Assembly (NCBI GenBank): GCA_023055355.1
Contig: JALJCS010000034.1
Span: 2,804,001-2,868,000 of the forward strand
Length of the DNA: 64,000 bases
Reading direction: 5' to 3'
DNA from: Agelaius tricolor
Taxonomy: Eukaryota > Chordata > Aves > Passeriformes > Icteridae
Below, piece after piece: positions 23,073-31,749 of this stretch. The position numbers and the translations under genes are program-made. The notes under the pieces are model-generated. The model did not search any database. It saw only the letters and a list, made by a program, of their open reading frames with translations, and was not told the origin of the DNA. Each line of letters opens with the position of its first letter. The stretch's first letter is position 1.

Positions 23073-23376
23073 TCCAGTTAGAAACTACACTGGAACTTTT
23101 TTCTGGAAACAAAGACATGACCTAAATCCTCTCCCCATGTCCCAGACAGAAAGATGTTCAGTTCTTAGTTGACTGGGCAGCAGTTTCTTCAATAGAATGA
23201 TAAACAATATGGAAACGTTTTAGCTACAAGCAAATAGGCAAATCTGAACAAGGTCCTGGTGGCCAGCCACTGCAGTTCTTTTGAAGCCATTTTTTAAACA
23301 ATCCAATACTGATACCACAAAAAATAAAGCAAAAAGCTGACTACTGGCTAAAGAAGAAGGAAAAATTAACTTTTGA

Positions 23377-23394
23377 CAACAACAACAACAACAT
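23377..23394 (+). repeat. Short CAA microsatellite
   Basis: About six ACA/CAA units. Confidence 0.85.
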
Positions 23395-23824
23395 TCCAAG
23401 GACACAGGCTTTTTCCCAATCTCATACCTTATTACTACCTCTCTTGGGAATTCTCATCGTGGCTCCCAAAAGGAATAAATCCCTCAGAGTGTCCTAAAGC
23501 ACAAAGTAGCACGCTGGAGCTCCTCACACTCCCAGGAGGGCAGCACAGCGTGCACCGAGTCTGACACAAATTCTGCTCAGTGAGGGTCTGCAAACAAAGT
23601 TTCCAGTGATGAACTGAACTCATTTTCAAGGGACGCTTTCTAAGCACAGAAGCACAACAAAGAACAAGCAGAAACAATCCTTAGAAACACCTGCGAGTTT
23701 TATTTAGCATGGATGCGACTGATTGCCACCCTATGGCTTCTCCCTTGGGTTTGTCTGTAGGTTCAGGAGGATGATGATGCACACTCTGCCTTCCCTGAAC
23801 CCCCACAGCAGCCGAGCGCTGCCC

Positions 23825-24033
23825 AGCGCGTTCAGACCATCGGGAACTGGGTCACGCACACCCGGATGGGCCGGAGCTGCTCTGCTGGAGATTGGGGAGA
23901 CGAGAGCAGAGAGGCGCTGGCCCAGGCGTGGTCCCAGTTCTATTGCTGTGTGCCGAGAAGGAGTTTGCTCCCAACAGCTGCAGCCACCCTCAGCTCGCTC
24001 CCGTGGTGAGTATCAATGGCACACAGAGGCAGC
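23825..24033 (-). pseudogene. GARNL3: GARNL3-like pseudo-exon 5, CNH part
   Basis: The segment starts after TTTCCTCAG and reads CAIDTHHGSELRVAAAVGSK then LLLGTQQ, a TAG stop, and later SLLSSPQSPAEQ, tracking the family's AINTHHSRELR...KLLL and LLSPLSESPVEE. Joining pseudo-exon 4 in phase needs one extra base near the start, so there is a 1-bp deletion. Similarity fades near 23,830. Confidence 0.75.
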
Positions 24034-24715
24034 CTGAGGAAATAATGGGCTGGGCTCTAAGGGCTGGGACAGGCTCTGAATTTTTGTTTTGTATTTGCAC
24101 GATGATCGGTACAACGGGGCTCTGATGGATGACTCGGCAGCACGCAATTAAAAACTCCTCCGTAGGATTACATGGACTGGTAGGAAAAGACAAAAGCCCA
24201 TCACCCTTCTGAAATCTCCTTTGAATCCCAAGCACGTGGATTGTCACTGTACTGCAGCTTCCAGGTTTCCAAAGCAGCTTACTTCTGAAGGCCAGGAAAC
24301 ATTTATTCCTACAGAAACAATGGGCAGCACCCAGGCTAATCTAAGCACTCCTGTTTGATAGGGGATCTGCCAGTGTGCCAGGCCAGCCTAAGGTGTGCTT
24401 TATTACAGTCTAACACCCCCACAAAATTCTACCCCAATCTCCGGACCCCAAAATCTTATTTTTCCCTAAAGCTTCTCATCACTGGCGATTTCCAAGTAAC
24501 ATGGTTTTTTTACAACATTCAAAAATGTCATGCTGGACTGAACTAGAGAGTAATTTTCCAATATAAGCTTAGCAAAGTCTGAATTGACTCGTCCAGAGAG
24601 AAAACCTACAAGTGAACACCTACACCTGCCTAAAGAGACCTAACGAGCCCCTGGCAGCCACCGGCATCAAAGCGCAGTGGATGTTTCTAATCCAGGCTAA
24701 GGAGAACAATATCAC

Positions 24716-24837
24716 CTTTTGTTCTCTCCAGTTTGTTTCCTCTGCAGTCACATTTGCTCCTTATGATTTTTACAGTCTCTGTATCTTCTCGGGCAGCGCT
24801 GAGTCTGACAACCGGGATACGAGAGTCCTTCCCTGCC
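24716..24837 (-). pseudogene. GARNL3: GARNL3-like pseudo-exon 4, CNH part
   Basis: The 122-bp segment has acceptor CTCTCCGTAG and donor AAAAG then GTGATA. The frame is open and ends CDCRGNKLERTKG, matching the family's DCRENKLEKTKG. The middle is diverged. Confidence 0.8.
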
Positions 24838-25544
24838 CTACGGAGAGAACCAGGAAAAAAAGTTAAAAAAAGAACAGGGCAGTTTGAAGTTAATACTTCC
24901 GACGAGAAGCAGCACCTGACAAACAGAGCAACGGTGAACAAAGCGTGACACCTCCCTGGGGACAGAAGACTGACAAACTCTCCGGGATTTACAATTCCAG
25001 TAACCAAGCCCTTCAGCACAGCAGCCAAGTGTCCCATTAGGTGCTGCTGCACCAAGGAATGATCCCAGAGGTTCCAAAGAGTGAAATGCACATTATTGTC
25101 CAAAGACGTAAAATCTTGCAAAATACCAAAACTACAATAGATCTAAACTACAGGGCAAGAGTACAAGTGTTAACTTGAGGAGCTGGAACCATCCAGGTGA
25201 GCAACTGCTAACTGGATCCTCAACAGAGTTTGAGGAACCCCTCAGGATACAGAAGGGTTTTCCCCAGCAATGTCACAGGCATTTTGATAGAAGTGCACTT
25301 GCCAGATGCTCAGAAATGTCACCCACTCTCCAGATGATGCAACCAAACTGGGCAACTCCCAGTGGGACAGAAGGAACCCAAAGCTTGTTTTACCCAAAGC
25401 TTGGGTAAGCAGAGCTCCAGCAAATACGGAGGATACAGACATAACGGGGTAAAAAACAATAAACCTACTTTTTTTTTTAATCTTGCCTTTTTTTTTTTTT
25501 AATGTAGGTGAACAAAACAATTAAGGAGAAGGTGAAAAACTCAC

Positions 25545-25620
25545 CATGACTGAACATTTCATCATCTGTAAGCTGACCATCCTTAGCACAGAGGACTCCA
25601 AATTTAAAATTCACCAATCC
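25545..25620 (-). pseudogene. GARNL3: GARNL3-like pseudo-exon 3, RapGAP start
   Basis: The frame reads GLVNFKFGVLCAKDGQLTDD then EMFSH and ends at a strong donor (CATG then GTGAGT). The sequence before GGATTGG is CCCGG where an acceptor would need CAG, so the 3' splice site appears mutated. This is the best-conserved segment. Confidence 0.85.
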
Positions 25621-26271
25621 CCGGGACATAAAACCAACTATTATATGGTAAACAGTCAAACAGAAGATGTAAAAATTTGTTTCCTCTAAGGACTTGCAAG
25701 TGTGTGTGTATCTTTGTATACATCCTACGCATTAGAACATACATCTCATACCACCTCCTAATACATAATCATTTACCTTTACATTTTGATAGTATAGCAT
25801 AAAATTATTTCCTTAAATGGGTGATCTATTATTATTAAGTTGGTGCTTTAAGCTATTTTTGCTGTCATGTTCAAAAAAACATTACTTCTTTTGACTGTAA
25901 TGAGCAATTGATTTCCAAGTCACCATAAGCCCATTAAAATACAAAGCTGTATTCACTGGACGGGTCTGTGAGCTAGAAGTAGTCAGGCTTGTACTCACCT
26001 CTTGCCCTTCAAGAACCAATAAATCCTGTCAACAAAAACAGCATCTTTAGCCCCCTCCTATTAAAGATTCTACAAGGATGATGGTTTTATTTGTGTTTAG
26101 AAGTTTGGATTTGAAATGGCCAGTTCAATGGATAAAGAGACAGTTTAAGTAGTATTAGATTATTATTATCTGCTACTGGAAGAAACAAACCAGTAGTATC
26201 TATACTTAATTACTTCTATTTCCAGGAAATCATAAAGAAAAAGAGCCAAACAAAGAAAAGTCACTTCCTAC

Positions 26272-26335
26272 CTTTTGTATCTCAGGATGAAAAATGTCTC
26301 TTGGGCTCTTCTCCAGTTTCTCCAGACTCCTGGCA
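26272..26335 (-). pseudogene. GARNL3: GARNL3-like pseudo-exon 2
   Basis: The 64-bp segment has acceptor CATTTCAG and donor AAAAG then GTAGGA. The open frame includes LEKLEKSPRDIFHPEIQK, close to the family segment just before the RapGAP domain. It has no disablement of its own. Confidence 0.85.
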
Positions 26336-26959
26336 CTGAAATGCAAATGAACGAGTGCTTTATAGGAGGGCAAGTGCACATTCCAACCCCGAAGCACCAA
26401 CCGATGGCAGTTACAGCGCTTACAAAATGAATCCTTCCCAGAGCCTCTGGGAAATGGAACGGTTTGTGCAACTGCCATTTCTTCCCCAAAATACTGACTC
26501 CCAACACTTCCTAAACTGAGTTTGCATTTTAAAAACAGAAATTACTAAGACTCTTAGTCTTAGTTGAGATCAGGTTGAAATTGATTTCCTTCTAAAGCAC
26601 AGGGCTCTGTTCCATCACCCTTCACTTGGGCTCCACACAGAATCACGGGGAGCATTTTAGGAGGGCTCAAGAACCAATTCTATTTCTCTCTTTTTCTAGT
26701 TCTCTCTCTTCCTAAACAATTCAAGGCAAGTCAAATGAAAAATGACAAGTTCAGCATCAAATCCACACTTTTTCCCTTTGTCTGGTCAAGAACAGGCTTT
26801 AAAACCACTTCTTGCTGCCTTCAACGATTAAGACTTGCAAAACAGTTTCACAAGTTTGATAGGTTTATCATAAAAAACACAGAACGCAAGCTCTGAATTA
26901 CAGGAAAAGGTACACAGGCAAATATCTCAACTGATGGTGGCTTATTTGTCAATCCATAC

Positions 26960-27024
26960 CTTAATGGAGATTGCACGGAGAATGTTTCAGTGGGACTCTA
27001 AGGGAGACAGATTTTCTGAGTACC
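26960..27024 (-). pseudogene. GARNL3: GARNL3-like pseudo-exon 1 with stop
   Basis: The 65-bp segment lies between an acceptor (TTGTTTACAG) and a donor (AAG then GTATGG). It reads GTQKICLP, stop, SPTETFSVQSPL, where the family has Tyr at the stop. It ends in phase 2 and joins the next segment in frame. Confidence 0.8.
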
Positions 27025-27689
27025 CTGTAAACAAGAAAAGCTGGGATATATTACAGGACATTCCCACTCTTTCTGCATATTCAAATAGGATTATCAATAA
27101 AAACATTTCAGTTAAAAAAGAAGAAAGAAGACCAAGGGAATTTTACTCAGCTATATTTACTGCCGATTTAGAGAAAAAAAATAGTCATGGGTGCTGCAAA
27201 GAAAAAAAAAAGTGAAATATAAATGCCTACAGCAGAACTTTAAAACAATTGCTCGGATAAAAGCAGCTCATGGAACATGAAGTAGAAAAAAAGTGAAACC
27301 AGTATCAGACCTGCCTATTTTCTTACCATTGCACAAGAAAATCCGACAAGCGGTATAAAGTCACTGCCTAAAACCGATCCTAGGATGTAACCAAGAGCAA
27401 TTGAGGCATTTGCTAATCTAAACGGAAACCTTTTCCGGACCCTAGTGTCAAATCACACGTTTTGTCTGTCAGCAGCTCGAGGCTGGAGAGCATTTCCCCT
27501 GGGGGTCGGGAGGGCAGGGGCACAAGGGGCTGAGTTTGCCGATCGCACCTGTGCCATCAGAAGGATCCAGCCCGGCGCTCCTTGCGCTCGCCATTCTCCG
27601 GGCCATCGCTGTGTTTTACTGCTCAGCGATGCCGCTCCATCCGTTTGCGTGGAAGGAAGAGCCACGAGCACTGAGGCACTCAGCAGCCG

Positions 27690-28380
27690 TGTCATGCCAG
27701 CGATGTCGAGCGCTCTCTGCTCGCAAGGCTGAGCCCGCCGCGGAGCCGCCTCCGCAGCCGCTCGTCCGCCCCCGCCCGCAGCAGCGGCAGCGGCCCGAGG
27801 GAGACGCTGCAGCTCGGCGGCTCCCGCGCCTCCGCCAGCCCGAGGGCAGCCGCCGCACAGTGACCGCGGCAGCGCCCGGCGCCGCTCGCCCGGGGCGGCT
27901 CCTGCAGCTCCCGGCCCGCGGCAGCAAAGCACCGCCTGGCGCTCCGCCATCGGCGGGCGGCAGCGCGCCCCGCCCGAGCTGAGCCCCCGCCACCGGGACC
28001 GCTGAGCGAGGCCGAGGCACCGGGCGGACGCCCCTTCCGCGCCGCTCGGCTCCGTGCGGGCGGCCGGACGGAGGCTTCGCCCCTCCAGCGTCGCTGCCGC
28101 GGCTCCGTCCCGCGCGGGACAGGCGCCGGGAGCTCCCCGCGCCCAGCCCGCTCCCCCGGCGCGCGGCCGCCTCGGGCCGCCAGCCACTCCTACGGCGCGT
28201 CGGCCGTTGCGTCAGACGCCGCGCTTTACGGCCGCAGGGCCTGCCGGGAGTTGGAGTCTCGGACTGACAGCCACCGCTCCGGTTTCCGCCACCGGGAGCT
28301 GCGCTCCCGCCAGGGGATCAAACGGCTCCTTCGCTCCTGGGCGCGGAAGCACCTTAGGCAGCACCGCCCCTCCCGAATGT
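27690..28380. promoter_or_regulatory. CpG island, possibly bidirectional promoter
   Basis: CpG-dense sequence. A ZNF143/THAP11-like site (GCCTGCCGGGAGTTGGAGTC, 28,239-28,258) and a TGCGTCAG lie near its right edge. On the minus strand an ATG at 27,950-27,948 has a good Kozak context and an open frame of 165 codons to 27,453, but the protein is Ala/Arg/Gly-rich and unrecognised. GCGCTTTACGGC at 28,221-28,232 is the same motif that is amplified at 29.2-29.6 kb. Confidence 0.6.
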
Positions 28381-28394
28381 CCTTTCTTTTCCAC

Positions 28395-28566
28395 TCCAAC
28401 TCTTTTTTCTTTTTTTCACTCTGTTTTTCACCCCCTTTTACACTCTCACTCCTCCTTTTTCACTCTCATCCTCATCCTTTTCCTTTTTCACTTTTCATTC
28501 TTCCTTTCTTTTCTTTCTTTTTATTTCTTCCTTTCCTTTCCTTTCCTTTCCTTTCCTTTTTCCTTT

Positions 28567-28662
<96 letters not shown>

Positions 28663-28698
28663 TTCTTTCTTTCTTTCTTTTCTTTCTTTTCTTTCTTT
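28395..28698 (+). repeat. Homopyrimidine tract with (CTTT)n and (CCTTT)n
   Basis: Pyrimidine-rich from 28,395. About six CCTTT units occur at 28,530-28,559, then about 24 uninterrupted CTTT units at 28,565-28,664 and imperfect ones to 28,698. The mirror-symmetric purine/pyrimidine sequence can form triplex DNA. The open frames across it (poly-Phe/Leu/Ser) are artefacts. Confidence 0.95.
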
Positions 28699-28921
28699 AC
28701 TTTCCCTATATTTTTAATCTTGGCTTTCCATTCTAGCTTTTGAATAAAAAAGCAGCAGTAGAAACGTTAAGGTTACCTGGGAGTGCAAAAAACCCCAAAA
28801 CGGTAATGATTTTAGGAAAACTATTTCCTCCATTGGAGCCTGAAATTTTCTACAGCTGCAGGTGACATAGAGCTTTTATTTCTTCTTCTGTAGAGTTTAT
28901 ACTTTACGCTCTGTTTATACC

Positions 28922-29073
28922 GCGCCCCCTGCCGTCTGCATCGGCGCACTGCAGGCACAGCGCCCCCTGCCGTCTGCACCGGTGAACTGCAGGCACAGCG
29001 CCCCCTGCCGTCTTCATGGGCGCACTGCAGGCACAGCGCCCCCTGCCGTCTGTATCGGCGCACTGCAGGCAGA
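28922..29073 (-). promoter_or_regulatory. Four tandem CTCF-like sites, 38-bp unit
   Basis: Four head-to-tail 38-bp units start at 28,922, 28,960, 28,998 and 29,036. Each opens GCGCCCCCTGCCGTC, whose complement holds GGCAGGGGGCGC, the CTCF core, and all are in one orientation. Differences between units fall mainly outside the core. Confidence 0.8.
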
Positions 29074-29074
29074 G

Positions 29075-29235
29075 TGCCGCCTAATGACGTCAGCCCGTCG
29101 ACACGGCGCCCCGCCCCGGCCACGCCCACTCGGGCGGCCGTCGCCATCTTGTACGGGATTCCGCGACGGCCACGGCGCGGCGCTGCCATGTTGTACGGCA
29201 CCCCATGACAGCCAGGGCGCCGCCAGCCTGTATGG
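29075..29235. promoter_or_regulatory. CpG-rich promoter-like block with two YY1 motifs
   Basis: GCCATCTTGTACGG (29,143) and GCCATGTTGTACGG (29,185) sit 42 bp apart as an imperfect tandem, after GC and CACGCCC boxes. A third diverged unit starts near 29,224 and leads into the 28-bp array. Confidence 0.5.
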
Positions 29236-29240
29236 CACAA

Positions 29241-29632
29241 TTTTACGGCAGTGGCGCTTTACGGCAGTTTTACGGCATTTGCGCTTTACGGCCCCCTTTA
29301 CGACAGTCGCGCATTACGGCCAGTTTTGCGACAGTCGCGCTTTACGGCACCTTTTACGACAGTCGCGCTTTACGGCCACTTTCGCGACAGTCGCGCTTTA
29401 CGTCCCCTTTTACGACACTCGCGCCTTACGGCCTGTTTTGCGACAGTCGCGCGTTACGACGCCTTTTGCGACAGTCACGCTTTACGGCACCTGTTTGCGA
29501 CAGTCGCGCGTTACTACACCTTTTACGACAGTCGCGCTTTACGGCACGTCTTACGGCAGTCGTGCTTTACGACCCCTTTTACGACAGTCGCGCTTTACGG
29601 CCGGTTTTGCGACGGTCGCGCTTTACGGCACT
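29241..29632 (+). repeat. 28-bp tandem array, fourteen units
   Basis: Twelve clear units have their ACAGTCG core at 29,303, 29,331, 29,359, 29,387, 29,415, 29,443, 29,471, 29,500, 29,528, 29,556, 29,584 and 29,612, preceded by two diverged units. Spacing is 28 bp throughout except one of 29. Each unit has a dyad (GCGACAGTCGC in the best copies) next to GCGCTTTACGGC. Variation is highest in the linker. All three plus frames stay open only because the unit lacks stops. Confidence 0.95.
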
Positions 29633-29649
29633 ACCCTTTATGGAACTTT

Positions 29650-30255
29650 TATGATACTTTAGAGAACTTTACGTTTTTTATTTTATTTTTCATTTATTTT
29701 TAATTAATTTTATTTTTAAATTTTATTTTATACTTAATGTTTATTTTTAATTTTTCTATTTTTAAAACTTCTATTTTATTTTTTTAATTTTATTTTTTAT
29801 TTAATTTTTATTTCTAATTTTTCTATTTTTCAAGCTTTTTATTTTTTATTTTTATTTACTTATTATTTTTATTTTTTCTCTTTTTAAAGCTTTTTATTTT
29901 TTTTATTTATTTTTTATTTAATTTTTATTTCTAATTTTTCCATTTTTAAAGCTTTTAAATTTATTTTTTAATTTTTATTTACTTATTATTTAATTTTTCT
30001 TTTTTTAAAGCATTTTTTTCAATTTTATTTTTTATTTACTTATTATTTTTAATTTTTCTATTTTTGAAGCTTTTTATTTTATTTTTCTAATTTTATTTTT
30101 TACTTAATTTTTAACTTTTCTATTTTTAAAGCATTTATTTTATTTTTTTATTTTTTATTAAATTTTTATTTTTAATTATTTTAATTTTTAAAGTTTTTAT
30201 TTTATTTTTTTAATTTTATTTTTTATTTTTAATTTTTCTATTTTTTAAGGTTTCT
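29650..30255 (+). repeat. A/T-only minisatellite, unit about 60 bp
   Basis: CTATTTTTAAAGCTTTTTA-type blocks recur near 29,756, 29,823, 29,879, 29,938, 29,997, 30,057, 30,118, 30,184 and 30,238, at 54-67-bp spacing. Almost no G or C occurs apart from the GC of AAGC. The composition suits a matrix-attachment or unwinding region; that is inference. Confidence 0.9.
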
Positions 30256-30289
30256 AGTTTTTTTTTATTTGCTGCTGCCCAGACCAACT

Positions 30290-30480
30290 GAAGCTGGTGA
30301 TTGTGGTGGTGTTTTTTAGGGTCTTGCATTATGGCACTACCTTTTATGGAATTCTTACAGCACTTTACAGCACTTTACAGTTTTTATTTTGTTTTTCATT
30401 TATTTTGGATTAATTTTGGTTTTTAAATTTTATTTAATTTTTATTTTTAATTTTTCTATTTTTAAAGCATTTTATTACAT
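30290..30480 (+). repeat. Duplicated array junction
   Basis: TATGGCACTACCTTTTATGG at 30,330 onward and the following TTTATTTTGTTTTTCATTTA copy the junction at 29,627-29,690. Just before it, GATTGTGGTGGTGTTT matches the end of the LTR at 31,355. GCTGCCCA occurs on both sides. Confidence 0.7.
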
Positions 30481-30551
30481 TTTATTTGGTGCTGCCCAAA
30501 GCTGCCGTAGTGCATTTTTATACTTTGTAATACTTTGAAGTAATTTTGTTT

Positions 30552-31020
30552 TGTATCCCCATATTTTTCCCAAATGGTTTATCCCAAACTGTATCCCCCT
30601 CCCTTTACCTGTGTTATCCCTCTCCTGGGATGAGATCATCCCCAAACCCCCACCCTGGCTCTCTGTCAATCACTCAGCCTCCCATCCCCTCCATGCAGAA
30701 GTTTCAGTCCAAGTCGTTGAGTGATCAGCCAGAGGCCAGGGGTCAGCCCCCCAAGCCTTGCCCCATACGCTGTCCTGTATGTCTGTCCCCCAGCACCCAT
30801 CCCTTAGGGTCACTTAATGGTTGGTAAAATGTTATCTACTTTGGGTTTCCACCTCCCTTTAAATGTAACCTTGGCACATCTCCCTGGGGCTTGGCAGGAG
30901 GCCCCTGAGGTGCAGGAGCTCCTTTGGGATCCTAATAAAACCTTGGATTAACCCCTGCTAAGAGTCGGCCCTTTCTCTTCTACCGCTGTCTCTGGTGTCT
31001 CTTGTGCTGCAAAGGCGACC
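30552..31020 (+). mobile_element. Probable solo LTR, plus strand
   Basis: In order there are a CTTTAAATG TATA-like site near 30,857, an AATAAA near 30,934, a T/GT-rich region and then the 48-bp minisatellite. The layout is that of an LTR U3-R-U5 and resembles a passerine LTR as I remember it. The start at TGTATCCCC and the end are tentative, and no target duplication was found. Confidence 0.55.
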
Positions 31021-31260
31021 AGCCCAGGTGCCCTCAGCACCCTCGGGGCACAGAGAGTGTCTGCCCCCAGCCCAGGTGCCCTCAGCACCCTCGGGGCACA
31101 GACAGTGTCTCCCCCCAGCCCAGGTGCCCTCAGTACCCTCGGGGCACAGAGAGTGTCTCCCCCCAGCCCAGGTGCCCTCAGCACCCTCGGGGCACAGACA
31201 GTGTCTGCCCCCAGCCCAGGTGCCCTCAGTACCCTCGGGGCACAGACAGTGTCTCCCCGC
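31021..31260 (+). repeat. 48-bp minisatellite, five copies
   Basis: Units start at 31,021, 31,069, 31,117, 31,165 and 31,213 with AGCCCAGGTGCCCTCAG. Few positions vary (A/G in CAGCACC or CAGTACC, and GAGAG or GACAG). As 48 is a multiple of three, frames stay open, but there is no coding evidence. Confidence 0.95.
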
Positions 31261-31354
31261 TCTCGGCCGTGTCAGGGCTGCCCCCCGGTGTCTGCCGACT
31301 CGGGACCGGCCGAGGGTTCCTGAGAGGGTCGCACAAACCCGCTCGGCCGCTGAT

Positions 31355-31744
31355 TGTGGTGGTGTTTGAGGGTCCCCAGGACGAGGGAAGAGACGAGAAT
31401 CTTGACTCCACCTTTCAGAAGGCTGAAATATTATTTTATGATCTCTATTATATTAAAAGAAAATGAGATAGTAGAACTATAGTAAAAGAGCAAGGAGACA
31501 TCAGAAAGCTGGAAAGGAATGAATAATAAAAACCTGGGACTGCTCACAGCCCCGACACAGCTGGACCATGATTGGTCATTAAGTAGAAACACTGCACAGG
31601 AGACCAACCCAAGATGCCCCTGTTGCTAAACCATCTCCAGCCCACACTCCACAGCCAGCAGATTGTTACCGGTTCCATTTCTGTTCTGAGGCTTCTCAGG
31701 AGAAAAATCCCAGCAAAGGATTCTCATCAAACACGTCAGTGCCA
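31355..31744 (-). mobile_element. Solo LTR, ERVK-like, older copy
   Basis: The 390-bp element starts TGTGGTGG and ends GTGCCA. It is flanked by GCTGAT (31,349-31,354) and GGTGAT (31,745-31,750), a 6-bp duplication with one change. It is clearly the same family as the LTR at 38,106: CAGAAGGCT, GAGGCTTCTCAGGAGAAAAA and ATTGGTCATTAA-type blocks occur in the same order. Confidence 0.85.
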
Positions 31745-31749
31745 GGTGA

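Larger units (their letters stand above)
23825..27024 (-). pseudogene. GARNL3: GARNL3-like RapGAP/CNH gene relic
   Basis: Five colinear minus-strand segments resemble, from memory, vertebrate GARNL3, a protein with a Rap/Ran-GAP domain followed by a citron-homology (CNH) domain. Four segments lie in or near consensus splice sites. The order 5' to 3' is 27,024-26,960 and 26,335-26,272 (just before the GAP domain), 25,620-25,545 (start of the GAP domain), 24,837-24,716 and 24,033-23,825 (CNH part). Disablements are an in-frame TAG at 27,000-26,998, a 1-base deletion and an in-frame TAG (23,942-23,940) in the last segment, and a likely lost acceptor at 25,620. Most of the GAP domain, several hundred residues in the family, would have to fit in 708 bp between 25,545 and 24,837 and is not there. 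Retained introns mean this is a duplicated or decaying gene, not a retrocopy. N-terminal and C-terminal exons are not seen. The family match should be confirmed by protein search. Confidence 0.8.

Noticed and set aside
28054..28743. Plus-strand frame of 229 codons
   Set aside because: Its second half is the translated CTTT microsatellite, and no signal peptide or domain fits.
29205..29703. Long repetitive frames across the 28-bp array
   Set aside because: The unit lacks stops in three phases, so all plus frames are open by chance. Because 28 is not a multiple of three, no single peptide repeat is maintained.
30995..31466. Frames encoding a 16-residue peptide repeat
   Set aside because: They follow from a 48-bp minisatellite at an LTR end, and no start context or conserved flank supports coding.
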